Positions 12,501 through 25,664 of a DNA stretch of 64,000 bases are shown piece after piece; the stretch's first letter is position 1; each line of letters starts with the position of its first letter. Under the pieces are notes generated by a model that saw only the letters and a list, made by a program, of their open reading frames with translations, did not search any database and was not told the origin of the DNA. Origin of the DNA: Coniella vitis (lineage: Eukaryota > Ascomycota > Sordariomycetes > Diaporthales > Schizoparmaceae). A program made the position numbers and the translations under genes. The stretch spans positions 1,922,001 through 1,986,000 of the forward strand of contig WUJK01000004.1 in NCBI GenBank assembly GCA_011317545.1. The letters run 5' to 3'.

Positions 12501-15500
12501 CCTGGTGTCCATCGTGTCTTCGCTGCCGCTGCTAGCCTGGAGCTTGCTCAGGATCGAGCTCACGGTGCCGTGCGAGCGAGTCGCTGGGTCGCGGAAAGGA
12601 GGGAATCGCCAGACGGGACGCCACTCATCCCCATCGCCATCACCAGCGCCCATGGGCAAGCTGCTGCCTGTCGGATCGAAGACCAGATGGGCCAGCTCTA
12701 CGGCCCTGTCCACCTGCTGGAGACTGATCAAGCGCTCCATGAGGAATGCAATGTTGTGGAAGCCGGCCTCCCAGTTGTAAATGGCGCAAGGGGTCGCATC
12801 CTCACGGCACTGCGCGAGCATGGGCGAGTTTCCAAAGGCCAGACCATGGTCAACCGCCTGGGACCCCGCAAACTTGCCGTCCTTGGACACGACAGACTGG
12901 TCCATGATGCGGTAGATGGCGTTGACGCCTGGGTCCGAAGCCAAGGCGTTGCGGAGCCCGTCGGCAAGCGTGTTGTAGAGCGGCATGCTGGTGCTCGTTG
13001 AGCACAACAAAAACCAGGGCTGGCAGGCTTGAGACGCTGATGCAAGCGTGGCGTCGACGGCGACAGCAACTCGGTGGCCTGACCTGGAATTCAGAGTCCA
13101 CGTGAGAGATGTGCACATTTCCCCTGTGCCAATGTCTGGAACGGGCAACTTGGGCCAGTCTGCTACGTCGACCTTGGAATTCGATGGCCGGGTGCTGAGC
13201 AGGGCCGGGGCCAGCGGCAAGTCCGACGATCTAGTGAGCGAGCCAAACGTCGTGCTGAGGAATGTTTCCTTTGACAGGCTCGAACTGATGCCCTTGGTCT
13301 TCTTGGCGTCATGGAACATGAGGTGATCGCCGTACAGCACAAATTCGCCCAGGCACGTGTGCGTACTTGCTCCATCCGCGTTTTCGAGCTGTTGATTCTG
13401 GTACAGGAGAATCGACACTGACTCACGGGATGGCTTGGCCTCAAAGTAGAAAGACTCAAACGGTGGAAGCGAGCCAGCGGCATCAGACGGGACATTGACT
13501 GTGACCTGGCCCTGCTTCGGAGAAGCAAATACGGCATCCACTTGCTCTGTCCAAGCAAGTTTGATGTCACTTGGCACAGACAGTAAAGTGTTAGTCCTTT
13601 CCATCAGAGTAGCAAGACAGTTGGCGTGGGACACTTACATGCTCAGTTGCACCGGGTTCGCAACCTCTACTGTGGTGCTCTTTTCCTTTGTCGTCATGGT
13701 GCTCTTGCCACCGTTCTTGTTCGTCGTGGTTGTGCGGATGGAAAGCTTGGGCATAAAGACCAGCAACCTCTTTCTCCACACTACGGGTATGATATACGTC
13801 CCTGACCTGTCCAGGGGCTTGCCGGCGGTATCGACTTCGTGGCCGCTAATGTTGAAGGGCATTTTGGCCCATGGCGACCAGACCGGACTCGGAATTGACT
13901 GGCCTCTCTTGGTATGCTCCATGGTGCGGTAGTAATGTGCGTACGGAGCATTTCTCGTCCGCGCAAACAAATGGTAGACCCCTTCGCCCTGCAAGGGTGC
14001 CTGCGCAGCTGCGACAGCAGAGACTTCTGGGTCGTAATAGACCGCCTCGACACGGAGATTGGCTACCTCATCGGCGGCGTAGATGTAGTTGCGAATGATC
14101 TTCTGAACCACGCCCTCGTCGAGTGTGTTTTGCATGGCGGCCTCCTCCACCACCGCGCGGAATATGTCCGTCTTGCCATCACGCAGCGTCGGGTCGGCGT
14201 AGCTCTCTGGGTAGAGAAAGACGCGGCGGTTGGCTTCCCACGTGGTGTAGCGCTGCATCCACGACCAGCGGTCGCGCGAAATCAGACGCGCCTCAACGCC
14301 TTGCTCGCTGCCCAGGAGACAGCGGTGCACAAAGAGCTGGACCGTGGAGATGGCCTGTTGGATGCGTGTCGTCTCCAGGCCCGACGACATCTGAACATCG
14401 ATGAGGAAGAACTCAAAGAGACTTCCCTCGTCTGCGACGCCGCAGGCTTTCATAGCCGGGTGTTGAATAAGATATTGCACCAGCGCTTTGCGTCGCCCAT
14501 CACGCAGTCGGTCTTGGGTCGAGCCTAGAGACTGACTTGCTCCACGAGCGACAAGGCTTGCGCGGAGGTGGTTGGTCAACACCACGTGGGAACTCGCCGA
14601 CCCAGCGGCATGGCCGGTGGAGGGTGTCGCAGCAGAGCCCGCTCGTGCCACTGCAAACAGATGTGACACGCTGTCCTGCTTCAGGCCAATGCTCGAAAGC
14701 ATCTTCACCTGTTGTGCAATCGCGTGCAGAATCTCGAGCCGCAGTGCAGCTCCAGGTTGACTTTTGTTGATAATTTCATCGCTGTGCCTGCCCCCCAGGT
14801 TTTCCAAGAGCAGGCTCTCCACGAGCGATGGACTCGGTATGCAAGATTTGGAGAAGCGAGCTGCGGCCGTCCTGATTGTCACGGATGGATCCGTGACGCT
14901 GCAGAACCATGCAGTCGCAGACGCGAAATCTGCCTCCATGCCTGGCCTGCTCAGAACCTTGCGTATGGAGCTATACCGCTCCAATCTGTGGAGGGCATCC
15001 ATCCCTTGCTGTGACGGTCTCAGGAGAACGGGGGCCAGCATCTGCACTTCTTGATGTCCAAGCCTGTATTGCCTTAGCAGTGAGCCCTGCAAAGACAACT
15101 TGCTGACTTCTGCTTCCACTATGGCCATGAGCTCTCGCGGGATATAGAGCGGTGGCTTTTGCAAAGCAACATCTGCTTGGTGTGAAGCGGGTTCTCCATC
15201 AGTGGTGAAGGCGAAGCGCACATCAGAGCACTCAGGCGGCCAAGACACACTGATTATAGGCAATAAACCAGTGCCATCCTGTGGGACCGAGACGGACAGC
15301 TTGCCTTCGACTTGGATAGACGAGGATTCGGCTGGTGCGGCACCATCTTGCGCTGCCGTGCTTGTCAAGCTACAGGTATGATCCGGCCCAAATCTGAGGC
15401 TGATTGGTAGCCTCGAGGCCTTTGGAACCGTGCATTTGACAGTGATAGTGCAAGACTCTGCAAAGACCATAAAGTCCCCATTGCCATGCTCGCCTGGCTC

Positions 15501-18500
15501 GGCAGCACGGCTGCTGTATATGTACTCGAGCACACTGAAAAGAATCTGCTGGACGGTGCCTCTTGTGCTTCCACTCAAAAGGGTAAACGTTTCAGCCGGT
15601 TGGCTGAGAAGGACTTTGGCCATGTCCAAGGTCATATCCGTAACTAAACTCTGTACTGCAGCAGTCAAGCTGTCACCGATCAGTGCCGATGTGCCATTTG
15701 CGCCACTTGCGCTCTGAGGGCGGGGTGGCATCGCCGTCAGACTGGGAATGGCCCTTGATAAAAAGGTACAGGCTGTGGACGATGCGTTGGAGTCCCCCGA
15801 ATGCGTCTTGGGAAAAGTCGACAGAATGCTTTCTGCCTTCCATCCATCCGAAACGAGATTTTGCCACCAAGTGAGCATCCCAAGTAGACCTTCCGGCCTG
15901 GCGAGATCTGACGATCCACAACCTTCTTGCAGGAAAGCTAAGAGCGTTGACATTCTAGCATATGTCACACCAAGAAGCTTGGCCAGTGTCGAGAGACGAT
16001 GGAACAGGAAGATGGTCTCCATGGTGATGGTCTCGTCACAGGGGATCTGCTCGTCTGCCTGAATCTGGGCATAGTCGGCATATGCCAGCTCCAAAGACGC
16101 CAGCAGCAGTGACAAGTACCTGGATGACAAGTTCGGGGGCTCAGCACCGTGTCGCGCACCGAATGCAATAGCTTTGGCGATCGGTAGGTTCTGCAGGTAG
16201 CTGGCCGATTTGTCGAAGAGCGCGATGATCCGGCCCGGGCTCATCTGCCCGGGCGCCCGTCGAGCAATCTCGGCGACGGCGGCCATTTGCTTGATCGTCC
16301 GTGGGGAGATGGTTTTCAGATCCCGGCCGATGGATCCAGGGTCGGAGGATGCAGCAGGTGGGTTCTCCCCAAAGGCACAGAGACTGTCGTCTACCTCATC
16401 CAGGGTCCATGCGACTGTCTTTCCGGCCGCGCTCTTGCCGCCTGCATTGTGCTCCTGTCTGCAGCGCCGCCAGAGACGCACAATCTGTTCCAAACGCTGC
16501 AGTGCAAACGCATTGAGCCGCTTACCACCGCTTGAACAAAGCCGGAACTCTCCAAGCTCTGTGGCGAGCTGTCTCTGTGCGGTGCTCAAGGGCTCAGAAG
16601 TTGCCGAGAACGGAACAATAACAAGAGAATTGGCCAAGAAGCGTGTACCAAGGAGCTGTACCAAAGTCTGGTATGATTCACCAAGACGAGGAAGCAGTTG
16701 CTCTTTGAGGAACGTCAAGCCAAGCTGAGGGCCATCACCGCTGTCTCTCCACTCTTCTTCGCTCTGAAGCATACGCTCAGCTCCATCGCCTTCCTCCTCG
16801 TCTTCGTCAAGATAGCCCCAGTAGTGCCAGGACGCTTTTAATCCAGCCTGCGCCTGATAGTCCTCCTTCGAGAGGTTTTCATCGCCTGTAGCGGTGCGGG
16901 CGGCACCGAGAGGGTATAAGGCCTCCTCGGCAAGAGCCACAAAGTCGCCCTCTGTCAGGTTCAGGATAGCTGCAGCACAACTGCGTGCCACTGCCTCCCT
17001 CACATGCTCGTCGTTGACTTCATCGAGCTTTTTGAAGGGCTGGAAGGTGTGGATAACATCTTCCATACGGATTTCGTTGCCTTGCAGGTATTCACGTAAT
17101 GCATGGATGGCGTGGCTGTACGGAAACACCGAGGAAGGATAGACTGCTTTCGCAATGACTTGATCGTACACGTTATGGTTTACATTGGAGGCATCTCGCG
17201 GCGGCTGATTATTCGACGGCAGCGAGGAGGAGATGTACATATCATGGTCAAACCCCTGCTCATCGTCTGCGTTGTGGCTGTCAATGATCAGCCCTGACCC
17301 GATCTGATCCCTATTGTCGAGATAGGCTACAGCTGACTCGAGGATCTCGTTGACTAGGTCAATATAGGATACTCTCTCGGAGGTGTTTCGGCAAGACAGA
17401 AGCAGGTCCCCAAGTTCCGGTCGGCGTACAAAGAGCTTGGCCAAAAGAGAGTTGGGAGGCTTTCGAGCGTCTTGATCAGATGAGGCCAGAGCAGTCCACT
17501 CCTGAGCCTTGGACGTGGCCCTTGTTGTTTTCAAAAAGCGCAGCAGGTCCACGAAGTAGGCGGCCGTGCTTGTCACAGAACAGCAATCCGGGCAGCCCAT
17601 GTCGTCCAGATCGCCAAACCAGTTAGACATATTTGTCTGCAGCGGCGTATCTAGTGGTTTTGCAGATTGATCGGTGGTGGCTGCCGGTGCGTCTACGGCC
17701 GAAGCAAAGAACATGGCGGGCTCATGCTTCGCCAGAGCCATGGACGAGGCTCCCATGACCAGGCTGGAAACAAGCTGTTCCGCCCTGCTCTGCACGCGAC
17801 GGGCCTCGCTCAGGATTTTCTTTGCGTGGTCGGCGTCGATACCGTAAGGAGAGACAACTTCCTTGAATGTAGCAGAGGGGCAATATGCCACGCTTTCGAC
17901 GGACCAGAACCCGAGTTTCATAAGAACAGGAAGGTCGGTGGGCTGCATAATGATTTGACAAAGCTGTTGGATGGCCGTAAAGAACGGCAGTATCTGATCC
18001 TTGCGTTCTTCAGGGAGAGACGCGAAAGCATGGTTCTCGGCAGAAAGAGGGTCTCTCAGCAGATTCAGCTCGGCGTCGAGGCTCTCAAGGATTGACAATA
18101 TGTCCTGGCGGGCAGACGGCTGCTGGACAAGGTGGCTATGGAAGCCTCTGAAAAGATGAGATACCACAGCCGAGGGTCGCTTCTCAAAGATCAAGGCTGC
18201 ATACTTTCTCATTGAGGGATCGGTGTCCCACTTGGCCCAGTATTTGGCAATCACGTCGTTCATACTGTGGCAGGGACCGTCACTATCAAGAAGAATCTGC
18301 CCACAGAGGGCCGTTGGGAAGTCCAAATCTCCACAAAGGTCTCCCAGCAGCTGCAACTGCGCTCGTGTTGTCGTAGACAGCTCGGCTTCATGCTCCCGGC
18401 ACAGCTGGGTGAGAAAAGGAGCGATGTTCGTTGGCTGGAGGCTCTCCCGCTCGACATACTGGCCGTAGAACTGCGGAGAGACCAGGACTCGCAAGATGTC

Positions 18501-18545
18501 GTGGAGAGTAGGCTTGTCGGTTTCCATGTTTTGTGAAGGAGACAT
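9588..18545 (-). CDS. TcA-like toxin-complex subunit (translocation channel), two exons
   Basis: Homologous to bacterial insecticidal toxin-complex A subunits, which form a pentameric receptor-binding, membrane-penetrating channel. Exon 1 is 18545-13639 and exon 2 is 13569-9588. The 69-bp intron has donor GTAAGT, branch ACTAAC and acceptor CCAAG, and phase 2 is kept, giving about 2962 residues. The apparent stop at 13635 lies in the intron, so this is one gene. Order: a VRP1/SpvA-like segment (AAYFVDLLRFL, then RRPELGDLLLS, about residues 320-400); an ABC-toxin N/neuraminidase-like segment (WEANRRVFLYPESY, about 1430); a long Gln/Leu/Ala helical stretch typical of the pore-forming part; and a TcB-binding end with SGYWDSSHHGLLAGEQL, LPELLFDLDYPGHYFRRI and VGPYTSVNCT. 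No signal peptide is seen. A serine run (near 10460) is a local oddity. The gene diverges from the TcB-TcC gene across the RIP block. Confidence 0.93.
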
Positions 18546-19430
18546 GATGAAGGAATGGGGAGGGATGGCGATGTCAGATCGCCAGAGAACTTGAGTGTAG
18601 GACTATAGTAAAAAGAGATCTCGAAATGAGGACGAAGTGTTGTTCCTATAGCATAATAAAGCACTGCTTAGAGAGACCAAGTGATCAACAGAGAGAAACG
18701 CAATGCCCGGTGTGCCCCAGATGCTGCTGGCGCTGTGACGGAGGAGGACAAGAGGCAGGCTATCGCTATGCTTGGTTGGTCCATGATTCGAATACTCGCG
18801 CCTGTTGGTTCAGACGACTCCATGAAGTAATTGTTTGTCGTCTGGATCACATTGCGTCGAGCGTCACGAATACGCTGGGGGTTAGACAAATCATTGTCGG
18901 GGGGTGAGCATATCCACGCTTCACGTGGTGGATCCTGAATTTGATGCAGGGGCCCCTGCATATATAGATAGCACTAGCAGGCTGGTAGTGCAGAAGGAGC
19001 CGCTCTAGGGAAGCCGTATTGGGAAAGAGACAAGTTACATAGTACATAGTACATAGTCGGAAGGCGCTCGATCCGTGGCAGGCGTGATCACCAGTCTACT
19101 ACCATTTACAGATAAATCCTATGCACCTTTGCGGAGCTTACACCCCAGTGCAGAGAGGTGGACCGGGGAACACATGCGTAACGTGACGGCGGGTGAACGC
19201 TTCCACCCTGATCAGGAACGGCTGCAATACTATTCCGGCACACCTTGCTCCTTCTACGTCTGACGTTGCATCATAGTATCAGTTTAGTGGGACGTGGTGA
19301 AGATATGGCAGAAATCACTAGTACTACGATATGATAGGATGGCTTAACGAAGATGCCAAATGCAGTTGGTCTGTGTACTAGCAGACTAGCGAAACCTGGG
19401 GTTGGGCCTTCCCCGCTAGCGCCTTAGTTG
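18546..19430. other. 5' flank of TcA-like gene
   Basis: No supported gene. This should contain the promoter of the TcA-like gene. A triple TACATAGT array sits at 19036-19057. The short open frame at 19075-19263 has no recognisable motif and is not called. Base composition changes sharply at about 19450, where the RIP block begins. Confidence 0.5.
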
Positions 19431-19515
19431 CGGGCGACTACGGAGGTCTTATCGGATAATATAACAGAGTAACCTAATCATTCCTAGGCATTAGAAGGAC
19501 AGGGGTTATTTTCAG
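19431..19515 (+). repeat. Left arm of inverted repeat bounding the RIP block
   Basis: About 80 bp matches the reverse complement of 25245-25334. Shared landmarks are CTACGGAGGTCT, ATCGGATAATAT, AGTAACCTAA, TTCCTAGGCAT and AGAAGGACAGGGGTTATTTTCA. It could be the terminal inverted repeat of a DNA element, or an LTR end present in opposite orientations after nested insertion or rearrangement. Confidence 0.8.
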
Positions 19516-21604
19516 GTACTAAATAGATCCGCACTTTTCTTATCCTAAGGGTCTTACTTATACCTTTATATTATAAGCTATATATATATAATTAAGCTAT
19601 ATACTTTGCTTACTAATTTAATTTATTTATCTATTTTTATATATATTTTACCCGATAATTAAGAGTCTTATTTACCTTCTATTACCGATTATAAACGCCG
19701 TTCGGAAGGATATTATATTACTTTACTATTAAAACGACGATTTAAGCCCTTTAATAGCTTGGATTACTATCTTTACCTCCGTTTAAAACGTTAGATATTA
19801 CGATATCTAATTTAAGCTTTAAAACTATTATACGCTTTACTAGCCCTTTTAAATAAGTTACTTAAGAGTATAATTTAGCCCTTATAATATACTACTATAA
19901 ATATTATTACCTTATATTTAATAATATTCCTCTACTTATATATAATAAGCTATTAGATATATATAAGGTACGGTATATTAAGTTATATAAAGTTTTAATA
20001 TATTAAATATCTTTAAGAGAAAGCGTTATAAAAACCTCTTATATTATATAGTTATATATTAATAGTAAACTATTATATATAAACGATTTAATAGCTATAA
20101 GACTTATTATATATAATACCAAGATAATTATTTATAAAATATAATAATATAAAGCTAAAGCTTAAAAGGAGTGCTAAATTAAAATAAAAGAGTAGATTTT
20201 AGCTATTATTAATAAGGATTATAAGTTCTATATAAAGCTTATAACGAAGAGCCGAACTCGAGGAAACTCGATAACTATAACCGATAAAAGCACCGAACTA
20301 TAATAAAAAGAGGGAATAGCCTTATAAATATCGAGCAATATTATTATATCGATCGTATAATATAAGCGTAGTATAGTTAATAAATATAAACGGGAGGGAA
20401 AAGAGATTTATATAGAGTTTTTACTACTCTAACTATAGATAAAGCGGATATAATAATACTATAGCTATAATATCTATATAATTAGAATGCTATAAAAAGC
20501 TAGTAACTTATATTAAATCGTCGATAGAAGATAATATCCGAGGTATTTTCAAGCTAAAGTTAGGTATAGAGAATACTAAGTAGGTAATATAAGTATTAAG
20601 AATCTATAATATAGATATATAAAGCTATTAAAAAGATATAGCTATTATATAAGGAAACTTCGATAAAACAATTATTAAAGCTTTAATTAAATATTAAACG
20701 GTAAAGCTAATATAATCTTAAAAGATATAAGGAATAATTAGTCGAATAAATAGCAAAAGTATATAGGAACTAAAGCTAATTATCCTAGCTCGCTATAGCC
20801 GAGAAGTAATAATCTATAGCAATTAAGTAATAATAAAACTTATATAAATAGGTATTATAAGAGCGTTTATAGTTATAATCCTAATTTCTATTATTAACTA
20901 ACTTAAAGAGAGAAGTAAACGTAGAGTTTATATAGCGCTATAAGAGCTGCTCTTAAGTAGCTCTTACGCTTAAAGATCCACCTTTAAAGTTTTCTATAAG
21001 CTATGTATCGATATAGGTGCCGTTGCCGATAATCTGTTTAAGCGGCTTATAAGCTACTCGGAAGGCGCTCTCGTTTATACTTATATAATGCTAGTCTCTA
21101 GGCGGGAAGGGAATATACTAACTAAGGCTTCGTGCTCTAGTATACCGAAGCCGTATATTTACCCGTGGGCCTATAATACCTTATACCGGTTTAGCTAATC
21201 TAAATAGCGAATAATAATATTAATAACGAAGAAATAATAGTTATATAACGGTCATATAATAGGGATATTATATTTATATTTAAGGAGGGAGTAAACCTAT
21301 ATAAGTAAAAGACCAGCTAGGAGAAGATAGCGTTCGGCGAAAATATAACGAAAGCTAGGCGAATATATATAGTTATTACGAAAGGACTACTTATAAAGTA
21401 ATTAAAGAATATATAAGCCGATCTAGGGGAGCTATTCCGAAGTATTAAAATAGCGAATTCGTAGTATATAGATAAAATTAAACCGAAGATTCCTAAGAGT
21501 AATATAGCTTAAGCTATACTTATTATTATAATTAATAATATATAAGCTATTAAGAAGATATATAAGGAGGAAGTTTTATAAAGAGTATAGCTCTTTACTT
21601 ATAT

Positions 21605-21652
21605 AGATCCGTGCCTGCCGGCGTCTGCCTGCCGGCATAGCCGGCACGGCAT
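21605..21652. repeat. GC-rich palindromic islet inside the RIP block
   Basis: A 40-50 bp island rich in TGCCGGC/GCCGGCA elements. It contains several CA/TG steps although the surrounding kilobases have almost none. A related CCTGCCGGCA occurs at about 589-598 in the first RIP block. It may have arrived after RIP or be protected from it. Confidence 0.4.
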
Positions 21653-22099
21653 ATACCCACTATATATCTATAATACTAAAGCCCCCGAGATAGTTACCCT
21701 TCTAGCTAGTTAATTAATAAACCAACCTTTAGAACGTACGAACTTACTATATATTATATACGGTTAGTTAACGTTTAATTAGTTAACCGTATCTTAAAGA
21801 ACCCTTAAAAATAATTATTTTTAAAGAGGATAACCCTTATCTCTTTAAACTCGTTTCCCTATTACGAAAAATATTAATAATAATACTAATAACTCGTCTA
21901 TCGCTAATTCAGCTATATTAAATAACGAATACTAGAGGACCTCGAGTTTACTAATCCTACTCGAGAATCCTCTCCGGCCGGACCCTCCGAGCGCCTAGTT
22001 TTATACTTAATTAAAGAATTAAACGAAAAAGACCGACTACCTATACGAATAGTATAACTAGCGTTTTAACTATATCGAAAAGATACTAAAGACCCTATT

Positions 22100-25000
22100 A
22101 GAGAATAATAAGCAGATTTTAGAGATAATTACTAAACTAAAAGGTAAATAACCTTAGACCGAGGGATAGTTAATACTATATAAACCTACGCCTTATACTA
22201 TTAGTAGCTAGGATATATATAATTATCCTAATACTAGTAACCGCTTATATAATATTATATATAAATTTACTATCTCTCTTTATAAGATATATAAACGCTT
22301 AAATAATAGTTATAGCGATACTCGCAGATAGCCCGTTAATCCCTTAATAAAGCCGATTCGCTATAATAAGCCTAAAGTTATCCGTTTTAAATCTAATTAT
22401 CTTAACCTCGAATAGCCGCTTTAAGGTATACCTAATTAGGACCGCCTAACTATTAATAAACGAGCTATTAAGAATACTTAGCCTTATATACTCTTCGAAG
22501 GTAATATACTAGATAATAAGGAGGACGAATATATCTCCTTTAAAAATAAGGTTATTATACCTATTTAATTAAAGCTTAATAAAGCTAATAATACTATTTT
22601 CGAGAAACTAGCTTATATTTAGAGTTTATTAATCTTAAACTTAATACCCTACGATATATAGGTATACTATATCGCTTTAGAGCTCTCTAATAACTTCTAA
22701 CTAGTCCAAGAGTTTATTAAGATATATCCTAGCCCTTTATAGGTATTACTTATCGAAGCTATTATTTAGACCCTAACCGATTATCGTATTATTAACTCGC
22801 CTCTATCGATATTTATAACTATATTATTATAGCGTAATAAGGACTATTATATATTCGCCTAGCGTTTATATAGCGCGTTCTACCGAATATCGCTATATAA
22901 TAGATAATTAGACGCGATATATACTATATTAATTATAAAGCTATAGATAACGATACCTAGTATATATACTAAGTTACTCGATATAGTAGATAGCTTTATA
23001 GCTATAGACCTAATTAAGCGTATCGCCGTATATATTAAGCTATATACTTCGAAAGCAGCTAAAAGCGATATTTATAGTACGCTTAATACGCGTTTAATTG
23101 CTACGGAGCCTATTAATAAGATCGTATATATTTTAGCTATCTTAAACCCTTATTCTAAGAATATAAATAACGTATTTACAGCTAGTACTAGTACTACTAA
23201 TACTAATACCTATACCTACGCTTTTATAGCTAATATAGCGTTTATTTACGGTTATTATAGTATATAGATAGATAAAAACGAATATTATAGCGTCTACTTT
23301 ACTAGCGTTATATATAGCCGTAATAATAAGTACTATAACTATAGTAAAATCGGCTATTAGGCTAAGGACTACTTAAAGCCTATTAAGTAGCCTATTATTA
23401 GTAAGCCTACTAGCGAGATAGTTACTCTTAAAGGTACTTTATATAAAGAGGACTATAACTAAGGCTTTCGAAAGGTCTAAGAGTTTTTTACGTATAAGCC
23501 TAATAGCGTAAATATACGCGGAAGCTATAGCGGCTATAGCGGCTATAGCAGCCGTACTTATAGTAGCACCCCTTACGTATATATAGCTACTTACTAGGAC
23601 GATAACGATAATAATAGCGTTATCGACCCTACTAGCTATATAGCTAGCGACTATAATAACTACGTAAACGATAACCTCCGTTTTATTCTTAAGGAATAAG
23701 CCCTTAAGGACGCCGACGAATAGGGGCGTTATAATACTTACTACGTAGATATAGGTATTAGCGGAAGACCTCTACCCTCTCGAGATAAATTATACTAAGA
23801 GGGGATAGGAGATCTATATAACCTATTTATCGTACGTCTACCTAATAAGTACGAATATACTATATTCTTCGACTATAGCTTAATAGTATACTACGCCTTT
23901 TAATCCCTTATAAACTAACTATAATCCTACCCTTCTACCTAACCTAGAACGATAAAAGGTATAAGCAGTTATAGCCCTTTAATTAGTTATAATATAATCG
24001 TACCGGGTTAGTTTTAAACTATTATACTAGGTAAATAGTCCGAGTTATTCTTAATAGCCTATAGCGTAGTTATAGATAATACCTTCTTAGGCGACCTTAT
24101 ACTAAGTAAATTAGTATTCTATAAGTAGGTATTATCCTATAAAGGCGATATCCGCAGATATAAATAAGAGACCGTTATATTAAATACCTTCGAAGGCCGT
24201 CCTATACTATAGCCGGACGAATTAATATCTAAAGCGTTCTATATTATATTTACTTATTAGAACGCTATATTTATAGCTTAAGTGGATAATATAATATATA
24301 TACGTTAAACCGATACTCGTAAATCGGTTAAATAGGGTAAAGCTATACTTATAGATAACGTATAAATTAATATATATCTACGAGAATATAAGATATTATT
24401 CCTAAGGCTATTCGATACCTTTAAACGTAAGACGGAGGCTATTTAAGAACTATTAAAAGTACGTTATAAGATTAATATAGGTAATTATCTACCTATTCGC
24501 TTAGTATTATATAGGTTTAGCCCTATATAGGAATAAGCTATCCGTAATTTCGTTAAAGCTTATTAGGGCTGTTTAATCCGAAAGAGTAAATCGCTATAGG
24601 TTACGTTAGCCTATTTAATACCTAAGAAGGTACCTAGCTAAACGGTGCGAATAGATAAAAACGACCCGTACGTTATATAGCGCTTTTGCTACGATTTTAG
24701 ACTATTAAATAACGTTACTATTAAATACGTATATCCTCTACCGAATACTATAAACTAGATCTAAAAAGTAGCCGGCTATACCTACTACGCTTTTATTAAC
24801 TTAAAAGACGGCTTCTAGTATATACTAATTAAGGAGAAAGACCGTAAGAAAATAGCGTTCTAGATACCGAACGGTTTATACGAATAGATCGTAATACTTA
24901 TAAGCTTAACGAACTCCCTAGCTACGTTTTAAGCGTTAATAGAGGAGATTCTAGAACCCTTTAGAGATTTTATATTAGGACTACTAGACGATATTGCGAT

Positions 25001-25244
25001 ATAGGCCGATACCCCTATATAACTTTATAAATATATTAAACTAGTATTCGCCCGCCTAAAGGAATACGGTATATTATTTAACACTTTAAAGACCGAGCTA
25101 TTCGTTATAATAGGAGTCTTTTTAGGCTTCCTAATTAGCCTAAACGGTATATAACTAAACTTCGCTAAGGTTATAGCCGTATAAGACCGACTAATACTAA
25201 CTATAACTATAAAGGTCCGTATATTCGTAAGTACGGTAGGCTAC
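22100..25244 (+). pseudogene. Ty3/Gypsy gag-pol remnant
   Basis: Translation ignoring stops shows an ordered retroelement. A CCHC zinc-knuckle relic lies at about 23327-23390, where the Cys positions read as Tyr, as expected from G-to-A change of TGY codons. A reverse transcriptase follows at about 24650-25244: INLKDGF, then IKEKDRKKIAF, ISLTNSLATF, the catalytic-box equivalent LLDDI at 24981-24995, and VFLGFLISLNGI. Many Gln codons have become TAG. RNase H, integrase and a same-orientation 3' LTR are absent. The element is dead. Confidence 0.75.
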
Positions 25245-25334
25245 TTGAAAATAACCCCTGTCCTTCTGATGCCTAGGAACGGTTAGGTTACTTTAATATA
25301 TTATCCGATAGCACTGCAGACCTCCGTAGGCGAC
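25245..25334 (-). repeat. Right arm of inverted repeat bounding the RIP block
   Basis: Reverse-complement partner of the left arm at 19431-19515. It differs by scattered substitutions and about an 8-bp insertion (around GCAGTGC) between CTACGGAGGTCT and ATCGGATAAT. The reverse transcriptase remnant on the plus strand stops exactly where this arm begins, so the arm truncates the Gypsy element. Confidence 0.8.
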
Positions 25335-25664
25335 CTTCCTTATACCCTACTCTATACTACGTAGACATCTTCAGGAACCCAGCCACTGCTCAGCCCACCG
25401 GATTTTTATCAATTTTATCTATCCGCTTTATATATCAAAAGCTACGTACACGAACCAAACTTGCCTAGTTCCTATCCACTCTGCGTAGAATGGCTGATAT
25501 TCTGGTCTTTTCTTGGGCCTTAAATCATCTGCCTCAATGTCGAGCACTTGACACTGCAGCTGGTTGATCTTGCCAACTCCCAAAAACGTCATTCCACAAC
25601 CACAGCCACAACAACAAACCACCGCACCGCATCACGTCCGCAGTCGATCTTGGACCCTGCAAGC

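Larger units (their letters stand above)
19431..25334. mobile_element. RIP-degraded retroelement block between the Tc genes
   Basis: 5.9 kb of TA-rich DNA almost without CpA/TpG, full of stop codons in every frame, and bounded by inverted repeats (19431-19515 and 25245-25334). Within it, on the plus strand, are remnants of a Ty3/Gypsy polyprotein. The segment from about 19.5 to 21.9 kb has no recognisable coding remnant and may be a different nested element. The block is inactive. The neighbouring Tc genes show no such mutation, so RIP did not spread visibly into them. Confidence 0.85.

Noticed and set aside
13635..13641. Possible premature stop or frameshift splitting the TcA-like gene
   Set aside because: Donor, branch and acceptor motifs with matching phase make a 69-bp intron the simpler explanation.
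19075..19263. Small plus-strand frame before the RIP block
   Set aside because: No motif, no coding-like composition, next to repeat DNA.
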